Assembly: GCA_019429425.1 (NCBI GenBank)
Contig: JAHYIU010000007.1
Location: forward strand, 1 to 53,858
DNA: 53,858 nucleotides
Origin: Candidatus Syntrophosphaera sp.
GTDB lineage: Bacteria; Cloacimonadota; Cloacimonadia; Cloacimonadales; Cloacimonadaceae
Direction: 5' to 3'
The notes beneath the pieces are model-generated. The model did not search any database, was not told the DNA's origin, and saw only the letters and a program-made list of their open reading frames with translations. Position 1 is the stretch's first letter; each line of letters opens with the position of its first letter. Positions 41,735 through 51,653 of the stretch are shown piece after piece. The translations under genes were made by a program, and so were the position numbers.

Positions 41735-43225
41735 TCAGAACTGAAAATAGATGAAAGGCTGGAGATCGGCGGCGCGGAACTGGAACAGGATCCAGATGAC
41801 GATGGCCAGGATGAAAGCCTGGACGGCGACCGGGACCTGGCTGAGCCTTTCTTCCAGGCCGAGTTCAAAGCGCTTGGGAACCCAGTGGAAGAGATAGCCG
41901 AGGACGATCAGGGCGGCCACGACATGGTATTGCGCCAGCCAGAGAAAGATCACCCTGGGATTGAATTTGGTGAAGATCCGGGAGAGCATGAGCCAGGCAG
42001 AGGCAAAATCCCGGCTGCGGAAAAAGATCCAGGCAAAGGAGACGAAATTGAAGGTCAGCACAAGTCCGAGGACCCTGGAGAGGGGAGAGGGGTCGGGATT
42101 TTTGAGCATCGAAGCCGCGGAACGCCTGCCGATGGTGGTTTGGATCAGTTTGTCCAGCGCCAGGGCAGCTCCGTGCAGTCCGCCCCAAAAAACGAAATTC
42201 CAGGAAGCGCCATGCCAAAGCCCGCCCAGGAGCATGGTGGCCATCAGATTGACGTAGGTGCGGAACCTGCCTTTGCGGTTGCCGCCCAGAGGGATGTAGA
42301 GATAATCGCGCAGCCAGGAACTGAGCGAGATATGCCAGCGCCGCCAGAAATCCGTGATCGAGGCGGCGCGGTAGGGGGAATTGAAGTTCGGCGGTATCTT
42401 GAATCCCAAAAGGGTCGCCAGGCCGATCGCGATATCCGAATAGCCGCTGAAATCGCAATAGATCTGCAATCCATAGCCATAGACGGCGATCAGGTTTTCC
42501 ACCCCGGAAAACAGGGCGGGATTGTCGAATACGCGATCCACAAAGTTGATGCTGATGTAATCCGCGATCACGCCTTTCTTGATCAGGCCGGCGCAGATCA
42601 GGATCAGGGCTTTGGAGATCTGTTCCTGGCTTAGAGACAGTTTTTTGTTGATCTGGGGTATGAACCAGGAGGCGCGGAGGATGGGGCCGGCAACAAGCTG
42701 GGGGAAAATGGAGACGAAGAAGGCGAAATCGGCGAAATTGCGGACCGGCTTGAGTTTCCCGAAATAGATGTCCAGGGTGTAGCTCATGGCCTGGAAAGTG
42801 AAAAAGGAGATGCCGACGGGCAGAATGATGTCCTGCAGGGGCAATGAGCCGCCAAAGACCTGGTTGAGGGTGGCGATCACAAAATTGGTGTATTTGAAAT
42901 AGCCCATGAATCCGAGGTTCCAGAGCACATTGATCCAGAGCAGGGCAGATCTGGCCGCCTTGTTTTTTTCCCTCGCGATGAGGCCGCCAAACAGGAAATT
43001 GATGCCCGCGGTCACCAGCAGCATGAGCACGAATCCGCCGCTGGTCTTGTAATAGAAATACAGGGAAAAGATCAGGAGATACCAGGTGCGGACGCGCACC
43101 CTGCTTACCACGAGCGGGTAGAAGAGCATAACGGCGATGAAGAAGAAGAGGAAGAAGCCGCTGTTGAAGATCAGCGGATTCTGGGGATCGTAACCGAAGA
43201 CCTGGAGGATCTGGCCAACACTCAT
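41735..43225 (-). CDS. MBOAT-family O-acyltransferase (AlgI-like)
   Basis: 496 aa with about ten membrane helices. The MBOAT core is clear: LPVGISFFTFQAMSYTLDIY, FPQLVAGPILRASWFIPQI, YCDFSGYSDIAIGLATLLGF, FWRRWHISLSSWLRDYLYIP, and the catalytic histidine in LLGGLWHGASWNFVFWGGLH. AlgI/DltB/PatA-type proteins move acetyl groups across the inner membrane for O-acetylation of polysaccharide or peptidoglycan. The SGNH hydrolase gene 31 bp upstream on the same strand is the usual partner (AlgJ/AlgX/PatB role). The polymer modified is not shown. Confidence 0.92.
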   Translation of the reverse strand: MSVGQILQVFGYDPQNPLIFNSGFFLFFFIAVMLFYPLVVSRVRVRTWYLLIFSLYFYYKTSGGFVLMLLVTAGINFLFGGLIAREKNKAARSALLWINVLWNLGFMGYFKYTNFVIATLNQVFGGSLPLQDIILPVGISFFTFQAMSYTLDIYFGKLKPVRNFADFAFFVSIFPQLVAGPILRASWFIPQINKKLSLSQEQISKALILICAGLIKKGVIADYISINFVDRVFDNPALFSGVENLIAVYGYGLQIYCDFSGYSDIAIGLATLLGFKIPPNFNSPYRAASITDFWRRWHISLSSWLRDYLYIPLGGNRKGRFRTYVNLMATMLLGGLWHGASWNFVFWGGLHGAALALDKLIQTTIGRRSAASMLKNPDPSPLSRVLGLVLTFNFVSFAWIFFRSRDFASAWLMLSRIFTKFNPRVIFLWLAQYHVVAALIVLGYLFHWVPKRFELGLEERLSQVPVAVQAFILAIVIWILFQFRAADLQPFIYFQF

Positions 43226-43256
43226 TCAGGTCAATTCCAGGACCCCTGGGGATCGC

Positions 43257-44687
43257 TCACTTCGCGCCCCCGCCGGTGAGCGTTTCATACAGCATGGCGG
43301 CGATCTTGTTTGCCCCGGCGAGGTTGAAATGGGTGTAATCCGTGTTGGCCAGCGGGGGTTTGGCATTGACGTATTCCAGCATGGAGTTCAGGCCGCCCAT
43401 GGCCTCATAGACGTTCCAGAAAGCGCAGCCTGTGGCCGCGGCGATCTCGGCCTGGGTGTTCACCAGCAGCGGAATGTCCGGCGAAGTCTGGAAAACTCCG
43501 GCTTGTCTGATGCCGCGGTCATGAACGCCGATGATCAGGATCGGCACATCGGGCAGAGCGGCTTGGATATGCTGGACCGACCTGATCATCATGGTTTTGT
43601 AATCATCGTAATCACGGGCCTTGGGCTGCGAGACATTCAGCCCATACTGGAGCATGATCAAATCATAATCCAGATGTTCCTGAAACCCGGCCATATGCTC
43701 TTGCGGCAGGGCATTGAAATACATCCCAGTGTAGCCCCGCACGGCATGATTGTCCACATAAACTCCGTCGGTATCGTCAAAAGAGACGCCATAGACGTGG
43801 ATGGGATCCCTGGGGTCGAACTCCAGGCGGACCTTGTTCACGGGGCCTCCGGCACTCAGATCAAGGACCTGGATGCCTTCCTCCGCCTGAAGCTGGAAGG
43901 TTTGGGAAGGCTTGCCGTCAAACGCGGCCCTGATCCTGGACTTGGCAGAGGCCTGGCTGTAAAAAAGGCGGATCCTGCGAAACTGGGGCGCCCCGCCGGG
44001 ATTGTCGGTCCCGTAGTATTCGACCCAGGCAGGGCCGGCGACAGCAATGCGGCGGGTCTCTTTCTTCGCTTTGGTGGCTGGAGCGGCAACGCGGACGCTG
44101 TCTGCCTGGAGCGAGTCGGGAACCGCGATCTTTGGCTCCACCTTGATCACGGTCTCAGCCAGATAGTAGTTCCTGGGAATGAAAGTATAGCCGATCATGC
44201 CCAGGGGAACGTCGTAAGAGCCACGATTGGCAAAGGAACGGGACTCCCAATTGCGGGAAAACCTGTGCCCGATCGTCATGCGGAAATCGCTCACGATCGA
44301 AGTGATGGGAACCAAGCCGACTCCGCTGCCTCCGTATTCGGATTGCAGGAGTTCGCGCAGTTTGCCGGTGATCAGGTCGCCTTCGATGATGGAATCACCA
44401 TAGTGGGCGATGCGGATGTTGCCCTGGCCCTCTGCCTTGAGCTGGGCCAGCTTGGCGGTGAATGTGCGCAAGGGAACCGTTTCATTTTCCACGGGCGCTT
44501 CTTCTTCCGCGGTTTGCGGCTCTTCCATTTCCGGCGGAAAGAAAACCCTCAGCAATTCTTCCAGCCAGTCCATCCGCTTGATCGGGAACACCTGGTTATC
44601 CCAATCCGGAAGCAGCCGAAAGACGATCGAGATCAGCAAGACTGCTGTGCCGAGGATCAGAAACGGCCGCCAGAATGATCTATTCAC
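43257..44687 (-). CDS. Membrane-anchored SGNH/GDSL hydrolase, acetyltransferase partner
   Basis: 476 aa. One N-terminal membrane helix (FLILGTAVLLISIVFRLLP), then a periplasmic part. The catalytic serine block is RIAHYGDSIIEGD (Ser99). The Asp/His block NTDYTHFNLAG at the C-terminus gives Asp450 and His453. LIMLQYGLNVSQPK supplies an Asn of the family. An insert of about 200 residues between the blocks forms a beta-rich module. With the MBOAT protein it would transfer acetyl groups to a surface polymer. It starts with GTG overlapping the stop of the upstream gene (GTGA), so the three genes 46297-41735 form one operon. Confidence 0.85.
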   Translation of the reverse strand: MNRSFWRPFLILGTAVLLISIVFRLLPDWDNQVFPIKRMDWLEELLRVFFPPEMEEPQTAEEEAPVENETVPLRTFTAKLAQLKAEGQGNIRIAHYGDSIIEGDLITGKLRELLQSEYGGSGVGLVPITSIVSDFRMTIGHRFSRNWESRSFANRGSYDVPLGMIGYTFIPRNYYLAETVIKVEPKIAVPDSLQADSVRVAAPATKAKKETRRIAVAGPAWVEYYGTDNPGGAPQFRRIRLFYSQASAKSRIRAAFDGKPSQTFQLQAEEGIQVLDLSAGGPVNKVRLEFDPRDPIHVYGVSFDDTDGVYVDNHAVRGYTGMYFNALPQEHMAGFQEHLDYDLIMLQYGLNVSQPKARDYDDYKTMMIRSVQHIQAALPDVPILIIGVHDRGIRQAGVFQTSPDIPLLVNTQAEIAAATGCAFWNVYEAMGGLNSMLEYVNAKPPLANTDYTHFNLAGANKIAAMLYETLTGGGAK

Positions 44688-46297
44688 TGGTCGAGAAGCA
44701 GGACCCGGGAACTTGATTGATCCGACCTGAGCAGATATACTCCAGCCGGGCAGCGCTGTGCAAGCCGGTCACGGCCATCCCAGCGGAACAGGCCCACACC
44801 TTTGTTTTCCGCTTCGGGTTGGAGACGGCGCACCAGTTGTCCGCGCAGATTGTAGACATCGATCCGGGTGCTGTTTTTGGCTTCGATCGTGAAGCCGCCA
44901 AAACTCGGATTGGGATGGGCTGCCAGGCCTGGCCGGACCTGAACGGTCTGGTCATCAACGGAAGTGGCCAGACGGTCGTAGACGGCCACGAAAACGTCAA
45001 GGTTGGCCTCAGAGCCGCTATCCAGGATGTGGGAGCCGAATTTAAGCGCTCCGCTGAACCAGCCCGTGACAATAAACTTTCCCGGGCCGAAGGCCTTGAT
45101 ATCCGTGCCCACGTCCGAATTGACGCTTCTAGCGCTGATCGGCGCATGCTGGCTCTGCAGGATGCCGATGTCCCAATATCCATTGCCATACAAAGTGGTC
45201 CCGCCAAAATCGACCTGGCCTGCAAAGGAACACAGCTCCGCGGTCTCGGAACCGATGTCGATCGCCCTGCCCTTGTCGGAACCGGGGCCGCCGTAATGCT
45301 CCACGTTCGTCCAGTTTCCGAAGCTGTCAAACCAGGCGATGTAGATGTCGTCCGATCCATCCACGCTATTCAGGGTGGTGTTTCCGATCGTGCCAGTGCC
45401 TGTCACCCTGCCGATCACGGCATGTTCCTGGTCGACCGGGTCATAATGGTCGGCGGAGATATTGATGGCTCCGGCATTGCAGGAGGGCAGCACCCATTGG
45501 ATGTTGCCGCTGGAATCGTATTGGGCCACGAACATGCCCATGGCGTCGGTCGTGATCCCGTTAAAATTGCTGCCGGGGCTGGCCTGCCCGGTGATGTAGA
45601 CATGGCTTCCCGTGACGTCCACGTCGACCTTGTATCCGTATTCCACCCCCACGGTTCCGGCGTGGCGTGCCCAGAGCGGATCGCCGTTGGTATCGAATTT
45701 GATCAGGTAGATGTCGCTGCCGCCGTAGCTGGTGAGGCTCACCGTGTCTGAAAGCGTGATCGTATCGGCAAACCAGCCCGTGACATAGAAATCGCCCTGG
45801 TCAGTGGCCGCGATCCCGTATCCCATGTCACTTTGGACTCCGCCAAAGCACTTAATCCAGAGCAGGCCTCCGTTGGGAGCCAGCTTTCCGTAAAAAACGT
45901 CCCATTGCCCGGCGCCCTGGATGAAGTATCCGTCCAGAGCGATGGATTCGGAGAAAAACCCCGTGAAATAGCAGTTTCCAGCGGCGTCAGCCGAGACGGA
46001 CAGGCAGACGTCGCCTTCTGTCGAACCAAAGGTTTTCACCCACTGGACCTGGCCGGAAGCGGAATATTTGATGATGAAACAATCCGACTGGCCGTTGGAG
46101 GGATAGGAAACACCATTGACTGTGAGCGAGTCGGTGTATTCACCGCTCACGTAGAAATACTCATTGGAAGGGCCAGTCGCGAGGTCCCAGGCCGATTCCA
46201 TGCCCTGGGAGCCGAAGCCGCTTGCCCATTGCCAGGCGCCTGCTGCAAGCTGGCCGCCAATTATCAGGACTATCATGATGATTGGATATGATCTCAA
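44684..46297 (-). CDS. Secreted beta-propeller protein with T9SS-like C-terminal tail
   Basis: 537 aa when started at the TTG at 46297, which has GAGG 5 bases upstream and gives signal peptide MRSYPIIMIVLIIGGQLAAG. An in-frame ATG at 46372 would place 25 polar residues before the signal and is less likely. The body is made of SBBP-type repeats (FYVSGEYTDSLTVNG, CFIIKYSASGQVQWVKTFGS, IYLIKFDTNGDPLWARHAGT). The C-terminus (AHPNPSFGGFTIEAKNST, RIDVYNLRGQLVRRL) is the sorting domain seen in type IX secretion or Cloacimonadota FlgD-like tails. First gene of an operon with the SGNH and MBOAT genes. Confidence 0.8.
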   Translation of the reverse strand: MRSYPIIMIVLIIGGQLAAGAWQWASGFGSQGMESAWDLATGPSNEYFYVSGEYTDSLTVNGVSYPSNGQSDCFIIKYSASGQVQWVKTFGSTEGDVCLSVSADAAGNCYFTGFFSESIALDGYFIQGAGQWDVFYGKLAPNGGLLWIKCFGGVQSDMGYGIAATDQGDFYVTGWFADTITLSDTVSLTSYGGSDIYLIKFDTNGDPLWARHAGTVGVEYGYKVDVDVTGSHVYITGQASPGSNFNGITTDAMGMFVAQYDSSGNIQWVLPSCNAGAINISADHYDPVDQEHAVIGRVTGTGTIGNTTLNSVDGSDDIYIAWFDSFGNWTNVEHYGGPGSDKGRAIDIGSETAELCSFAGQVDFGGTTLYGNGYWDIGILQSQHAPISARSVNSDVGTDIKAFGPGKFIVTGWFSGALKFGSHILDSGSEANLDVFVAVYDRLATSVDDQTVQVRPGLAAHPNPSFGGFTIEAKNSTRIDVYNLRGQLVRRLQPEAENKGVGLFRWDGRDRLAQRCPAGVYLLRSDQSSSRVLLLDQ

Positions 46298-46557
46298 TTT
46301 AACCTCACAAAAAAAACAATGTTTCCGGCAATCGCTTTTTTGACAAGAGAAAAAGCTGAATTCAGTTGACAAATATGCCCCTCGCTTTTTTCTGGCCTTG
46401 CCAGGCGCAGCGCAATGATCGCTTGTGAACCATGTCAGATCAGGAATGAAGCAGCATTAAGCAATGTGGGTCGTGTGTCGCTGTCAGCCTGGCTTTGATC
46501 TGTTAGGCTTGAATCTTGCTTCAGATCTCTTCACGAACAATGTTAAGGAAACTCCAT

Positions 46558-49452
46558 ATGAAAAAAGCAGTGTTGATCCCAGCCCTGATGCTCCTGATGG
46601 CCCTGGCCCATGGCTATCCCGTGCTGATCAGAAGCTGGAATCCCCAGGCCGACGCGAAAACCCTGAGCCAGATGAACATCAGCGTCGTCAACGTCAACCG
46701 GCAAAGCGGCAGCATCACGGCATACGTGCGCGGCAACGAGGAATTTGAAGAGCTTCTGGACCACGGTTTCCAGGCTGCCAAGCTCCCCGATGAGGCGCGC
46801 GAGAACGCTTTACGCCTGCATTCGCAAGATCCCGGCAGCGCGCCCAGGGATGAGTATTACACGATTGACCAATATCATCAATTCATGGTCGACACTGCAG
46901 CCCAGTATCCCAACATCTGCCAGCTTGTCCAGGTCGGAACCTCGATCCAGAACCGGCCGCTCTACTTTCTCAAGATAACGGACAATCCCGCGCTCGAAGA
47001 AGCGGAACCCGAATTCAAATATATCTCGTCCATGCACGGCAACGAGGTGGTGGGCTACGACATGTGCATCCGGCTGATCCAACTGCTCACCTCCGAATAC
47101 GGGACCGACGCCCGTATCACTGATCTGGTGAATAGTACGGAGATCTGGATCTGCCCGATGATGAATCCCGACGGATTTGTCCTCGGCCAGCGCTACAACG
47201 CGGCGGGGGTGGACCTGAACCGCAATTTCCCGATGCCCACGGGAAACCAGCATCCGGACGGAAACGCCTGGGCGCCCGAGAACATAGCGGTCATGGATTT
47301 CTGCAACGATCAGAGCTTCGTGCTCTCAGCCAATTTCCACACCGGCGCCCTGGTGATGAATTATCCTTGGGACTATACCTATAACCTCACCCCGGACGAC
47401 GCACTGATCCAGGCCGCGGCGCTCTCCTACTCCATCCACAACCTGCCCATGTACAACAGCACCGAGTTTCCCAACGGCATCACCAATGGCGCGGAGTGGT
47501 ACGTGATCACCGGCTCGATGCAGGATTGGAACTACGGCTATACCGATTGCATCGACATCACCGCGGAGATCAGCAACTCTTTCTGGCCGCCGGCTTCCAC
47601 CCTGCCCACCTATTGGGCGCAAAACCAGGAATCGATGTTGTCCTACCTGGAATTCGTCCACAAGGGAGTTCACGGCCTGGTGACCTCTTCGTCTGGAACT
47701 CCTTTGGACGCGAAGATAACCGTGCAGGGCAACGCCAAGGCCATGCACACCGATCCGGATGTGGGCGATTTCCACAGACTGCTGCTGCCAGGCTCGTACA
47801 CCATCACTGCCGAATCCTATGGCTATCTGCCTCAAACAGCCCAGATCACCGTTCCAGCCAGCGGCTCCACGAGCCACAACTTCGTACTCGAACACGCCGT
47901 GTCCGTGAATCTGCGTGGCCAGGCCCGCGATCCTGAGGGTTACCCCCTGGCCGGGCTGGAAGTCGCTCTGCTGGCTGAAACTCCCATCACGGCAAACACC
48001 GACGCCCTCGGCAATTTCCAAATCAACGGCATCTACGAAGGCAATTATCAGATCAGCTTCAGCCAGGCCGGAGCAGTGATCTGGGAAACATCTTTTTTGC
48101 TCACCCGGGATGAGACCCGGCGGATCTTCGTGATCTCAGATCCTCTTGAGCTGTTCTCTGACCCCTGCGAAACGATCGGCAACTGGACCGCCACGCCGCC
48201 CTGGGGCGTTTCGACCTACCAAGGCGAGAGTGTGATAACTGACTCTCCGGGCGGCAACTATGCCAATCGAATCAGTAAACCACTTTTACTCACTAATCCT
48301 ATCTCATTGCAAAATATAGAGAATCCTGTTCTTACATTCAGAACCGCCTACGCCCTGGAAAACGGCTATGATTTCGTCTATGTGCAGGCTTCCAACACCA
48401 CTTCCAACTGGACGACCCTGGGCAGCATCACCGGCACCCAGTTGAGCTGGCAGGACATGTCTTTTTCCCTGGCCCAGTTTGCCGGCCAGAGCGTGCATGT
48501 CCGCTTCCTGATCGTCACGGACTACAGCGTTACGGCCGATGGGATCTATCTCGACGACATCACCATCAAAGGCATCGACTCCACAGAGCTAATCTATGGC
48601 GATGCCGACGGCAACCGGCAGCTCACCAAAGCCGACGGACTGAGCATCCTGGCCTATTCGATCGGCCTGGACCCGCTTCCCGACATCGATCCCCGGCCTT
48701 GGTCGGCAGAGCGGATCGCTGCCTGCGACCTGGACGCGGACCAAAGCATTGACGCCTTTGATGCCTGGCTGCTGTTCAACTATATTGGCGAAGCGGGTTG
48801 GCGCCTGCCGGTGCAGACCGATGTGCCGGAAAACCCGGGCGATCCGGTGCTCACGGCACATTACAATGGGGTTTTGGTCATCGATCTCGAACACCCGGAG
48901 TTGCTGAAATCCATCAGTTTTTCCACCTCGCCGGTGAATGTTGTCCAGATCAGCCACGTCGGGACCCTGCATGACGATCTTTACGGGCAATTCTTCAACG
49001 CGGATGAGGATCGCTACGGCTATGCCGGCCATGCCGTGCAGCATTTGTCCCTGACCGTAACCCTGGAGGACGATCCTTCCGATTTCACTTTGCAATACAG
49101 CCTCAACGGCGTTCCTGGCTCGGTTTTCATCAGCACCTCCGCGGCCGGCGATGATCCTTTGGTTCCTGTTCCGGTGTTCAGCCTGGCGCAGAACCATCCC
49201 AATCCTTTCAACCCCAGCACGCGCATCACAATTTCCCTGGCCAAAGCGCACCAGACGGCCCACTTGAGGATCTACAACGCCAAAGGCCAGCTTGTTAAGA
49301 CCCTGTTGTCAGGAATCCAGCCGGCCGGGGTTCAGAATCTCGTCTGGGACGGACGGGATGACTTTGGCAAACCAGTTTCCAGCGGGATTTACCTCTACCG
49401 TCTGGAGAGTGGGGGAGAGTCCCTCACCCGGAAAATGATCCTGCTCAAGTGA
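46558..49452 (+). CDS. Secreted M14 zinc carboxypeptidase with T9SS-like tail
   Basis: 964 aa; AAGGAA before the ATG and signal peptide MKKAVLIPALMLLMALAHGY. Residues about 100-390 are an M14 peptidase: zinc ligands His160 and Glu163 (MHGNEVVG) and His261 (ANFHTGA), substrate Arg222 in DLNRNFP, and catalytic Glu337 in DITAEISN. This resembles the carboxypeptidase N/E/D group, which also has the following carboxypeptidase-regulatory-like beta sandwiches (LVTSSSGTPLDAKITVQGNA, and LRGQARDPEGYPLAGLEVAL). Then a MAM/jelly-roll-like domain, a dockerin-like segment (YGDADGNRQLTKADGLSILA, ACDLDADQSIDAFDAWLLFN) and a C-terminal tail HPNPFNPSTRI ... LRIYNAKGQLVKTL. It would be surface-attached or released and trim peptides. 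Confidence 0.92.
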   Translation: MKKAVLIPALMLLMALAHGYPVLIRSWNPQADAKTLSQMNISVVNVNRQSGSITAYVRGNEEFEELLDHGFQAAKLPDEARENALRLHSQDPGSAPRDEYYTIDQYHQFMVDTAAQYPNICQLVQVGTSIQNRPLYFLKITDNPALEEAEPEFKYISSMHGNEVVGYDMCIRLIQLLTSEYGTDARITDLVNSTEIWICPMMNPDGFVLGQRYNAAGVDLNRNFPMPTGNQHPDGNAWAPENIAVMDFCNDQSFVLSANFHTGALVMNYPWDYTYNLTPDDALIQAAALSYSIHNLPMYNSTEFPNGITNGAEWYVITGSMQDWNYGYTDCIDITAEISNSFWPPASTLPTYWAQNQESMLSYLEFVHKGVHGLVTSSSGTPLDAKITVQGNAKAMHTDPDVGDFHRLLLPGSYTITAESYGYLPQTAQITVPASGSTSHNFVLEHAVSVNLRGQARDPEGYPLAGLEVALLAETPITANTDALGNFQINGIYEGNYQISFSQAGAVIWETSFLLTRDETRRIFVISDPLELFSDPCETIGNWTATPPWGVSTYQGESVITDSPGGNYANRISKPLLLTNPISLQNIENPVLTFRTAYALENGYDFVYVQASNTTSNWTTLGSITGTQLSWQDMSFSLAQFAGQSVHVRFLIVTDYSVTADGIYLDDITIKGIDSTELIYGDADGNRQLTKADGLSILAYSIGLDPLPDIDPRPWSAERIAACDLDADQSIDAFDAWLLFNYIGEAGWRLPVQTDVPENPGDPVLTAHYNGVLVIDLEHPELLKSISFSTSPVNVVQISHVGTLHDDLYGQFFNADEDRYGYAGHAVQHLSLTVTLEDDPSDFTLQYSLNGVPGSVFISTSAAGDDPLVPVPVFSLAQNHPNPFNPSTRITISLAKAHQTAHLRIYNAKGQLVKTLLSGIQPAGVQNLVWDGRDDFGKPVSSGIYLYRLESGGESLTRKMILLK

Positions 49453-49459
49453 GGCAATT

Positions 49460-49981
49460 TTGCCCAGATATCTTCTTTCCCTAATGATCCTGACCCTGGT
49501 CCTCGGCCTCAGCGCCTGCAAGCGTGAACCTAAAAGCCCGGAAACGGATCAGACAGCGGAAAGCGCCATTCCCGGCACGATCTTCCGCAAGGACGGGGAA
49601 CTGAGCATTTTAGCACCGGACGGAAATCTCCGCGGCAGCTTCGGCATCGAGCTCGCCAACACGGAAAGGACTATCACCCAGGGCCTCATGTATCGCGAGA
49701 GCATGGCGTCAAACCAGGCCATGCTGTTTGATCCTCAAGGCCTTTCCCGCAATCCCTTCTGGATGAAGAACACCTACCTGCCTTTGGATATCCTGTTTAT
49801 CGACGACGAACGCAGGATCATGCACATTGCCGAGAACACTCATCCCTTCAGCGAAGAAACAATCCAACCCGGAGGCATCTACAGATACGTCCTGGAGATC
49901 AATGCCGGGCTTGCCCATCAACTCAAGCTCAATATCGGAGACACCCTCACATGGACGCTCGCTCCCTCAACCGGATCCTGA
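49460..49981 (+). CDS. DUF192-domain lipoprotein
   Basis: 173 aa. Starts at a TTG just after GAGG; the N-terminus MPRYLLSLMILTLVLGLSAC is a lipoprotein signal (LSAC). Residues about 60-170 are a DUF192 domain: TITQGLMYRESMASNQAMLF, FWMKNTYLPLDILFIDDERR, and YVLEINAG near the end. The fold is known but the biochemical role is not. Seven bp after the peptidase gene and overlapping the deacetylase gene by 31 bp, so transcribed with both. Confidence 0.85.
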   Translation: MPRYLLSLMILTLVLGLSACKREPKSPETDQTAESAIPGTIFRKDGELSILAPDGNLRGSFGIELANTERTITQGLMYRESMASNQAMLFDPQGLSRNPFWMKNTYLPLDILFIDDERRIMHIAENTHPFSEETIQPGGIYRYVLEINAGLAHQLKLNIGDTLTWTLAPSTGS

Positions 49982-50877
49982 TCATTGTAACGCTCAGCCT
50001 GGCCGCGTTGGCTTTTTCCTGCCAGAGCCAGGATTCAGCCGCAAACCGGACCCGCAGGCCACAAGAAAGGCCCAGCATCTATCAACGCCACCTGGACGAA
50101 GAGATCCCCACCGCAGAACTCGAACAGGCCCAGGAGGTGGCAGCAAGCGCGGAAAAGCTTGCCCTGAAAGACTATGCCTACACTTGGACCGATTCGGACC
50201 AGATCCCGGATGTGGTGATCATCGTGGATGATTTTGGCAATAGCGGAGCGCTGCTGGAGGATTTCGCGCAGCTGCCATCAGAGGTCGTCTTTGCCGTTCT
50301 GCCCGATCTTTCCCACACCCGGCAGGCCGGCCAGATCGCCGCCCAATACGGCCACGAAGTGCTGATCCACGTTCCCATGCAGGCTCTCTCCGCCTCAGCC
50401 AATCCGGGTGACAGATACATCAAAACCACTTCCACGGAAGACGAGATCTCCGCGCTGTTGGATGAATTCCACACCCAACTGCCCATGGCCATCGGAGCCA
50501 ACAACCATATGGGCAGTGCCGTCACGGCGAACCGGGACGCCATGTCCTTTATCCTCAGGCAACTGCACGCCCAAGGCTTGTTCTTCGCGGACAGCTTCAC
50601 CACCGGCGAGACCGTGGGCCCCGCATTGGCACGGACTATGGGCTATCCGGCCCTGCGCCGGGACATCTTTCTGGACGTGCCGGATAACAGCGACGCCACC
50701 CTGGCCGGCAAGATCTCGTCCCTGGGCAAATACAAGGGCAGAAGCGAGCCCGTCATCATCATCACCCATTGCCACAGCCGGGATAAGCTGAAGGCCCTGC
50801 AGAAATTCATCACCCAGGTCCAGGGTATGGGAGTCCGCCTCACCACCCTCTCCCGGGCCAGCGCCATTTCCGCTTGA
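49951..50877 (+). CDS. Divergent polysaccharide deacetylase (YibQ-like) lipoprotein
   Basis: 308 aa. N-terminal hydrophobic segment ending LAFSC (lipobox). Residues about 90-300 fit the divergent polysaccharide deacetylase family (PF04748): VVIIVDDFGNSGAL, FAVLPDLSHTRQAGQIAAQY, HEVLIHVPMQALSASANPGD, IGANNHMGSAVTANRDAM, FFADSFTT and VIIITHCHSR. The fold is that of NodB deacetylases with a changed metal site. In Gram-negative bacteria the members act in the envelope, but their substrate is debated. Overlaps the DUF192 gene. Confidence 0.87.
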   Translation: MDARSLNRILIIVTLSLAALAFSCQSQDSAANRTRRPQERPSIYQRHLDEEIPTAELEQAQEVAASAEKLALKDYAYTWTDSDQIPDVVIIVDDFGNSGALLEDFAQLPSEVVFAVLPDLSHTRQAGQIAAQYGHEVLIHVPMQALSASANPGDRYIKTTSTEDEISALLDEFHTQLPMAIGANNHMGSAVTANRDAMSFILRQLHAQGLFFADSFTTGETVGPALARTMGYPALRRDIFLDVPDNSDATLAGKISSLGKYKGRSEPVIIITHCHSRDKLKALQKFITQVQGMGVRLTTLSRASAISA

Positions 50878-51653
50878 TTCACTGACATAATTGGGAATCA
50901 ACAAGGATCAACCTGGATAAGACTTTTGCTGATTGTATTTTATCCTTCCGCTGGGAACATTGCTCACACTCATTGCGCTAACATCTCCACGCCAATCCTT
51001 TAGCCCGTCTTTCTCCTTATCATTACGCTATCAATACGGACTCACTACGGACTTTGTCCGTAATGAGTCCGTATTAACACCGTATTGATAAGGGGAGCCA
51101 TCTGGGCTGGAGTCGAATCCACCTCGCTGGAGTCGAGCGAGGGACGGCTCACGCTGGAGTCGAGCCCGCCCTTTACCCGGTTCCGCTGATAGATATCTTG
51201 AGTTATGGCTGGCGGGCATGGACTCCAGCAACACAACCCTCATTCGCGGAGCAGGAGATCCTGGAGTCCATGCGGGGCGGAGACAGAACCTGGAGCTTGA
51301 ACAAGACAAGCCACAGACCGCCCCGCTCGACTCCAGGGTCCCGCTCGACTCCAAGTTTCATCCCGCCAGCACACCACTATGCCCCATTAGCTCTGAACCA
51401 AAGAGGGCGCCATTGTTGTACGTGCTGGTAAATATATGAAACAGCTATAATTAGCTTGACAGAAATGAGCATGGTAGCATATATTGCATAGAGGTTATCT
51501 GTATGGAGAGACCAGGTTATTGGCTGCGCGCGCGGCAATGCCAGCGCGATTTTATCTCATGTAGGAAAGAAAAGCATCACGAGCCGGGAATCCATTCCCG
51601 GGCGGCGGAGGCCCGGCAGGGCAGAATACAAGCACCAGCAAGGAGAAAGGCAA
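50878..51653. other. Repeat-rich intergenic region
   Basis: About 775 bp without a convincing gene. Holds the second palindromic repeat (51013-51101), then several 'GCTGGAGTCGAG' and 'GGACTCCAGCAACAC' motifs (about 51110-51360) like those at 35988-36030. Open frames here overlap those repeats and are rejected. Confidence 0.6.
51013..51101. repeat. 89-bp palindromic dispersed repeat, copy 2 (inverted)
   Basis: Reverse complement of 7949-8037 with two differences (at about 51045 and 51076). Same two-arm structure with a TTT loop. The flanks beyond the 89 bp do not match. Confidence 0.85.

Noticed and set aside
51198-51439. Overlapping 73-77 codon frames at 51198-51439
   Set aside because: They run through the 'CTGGAGTCGAG' repeats in several frames and have no ribosome-binding site or family features.
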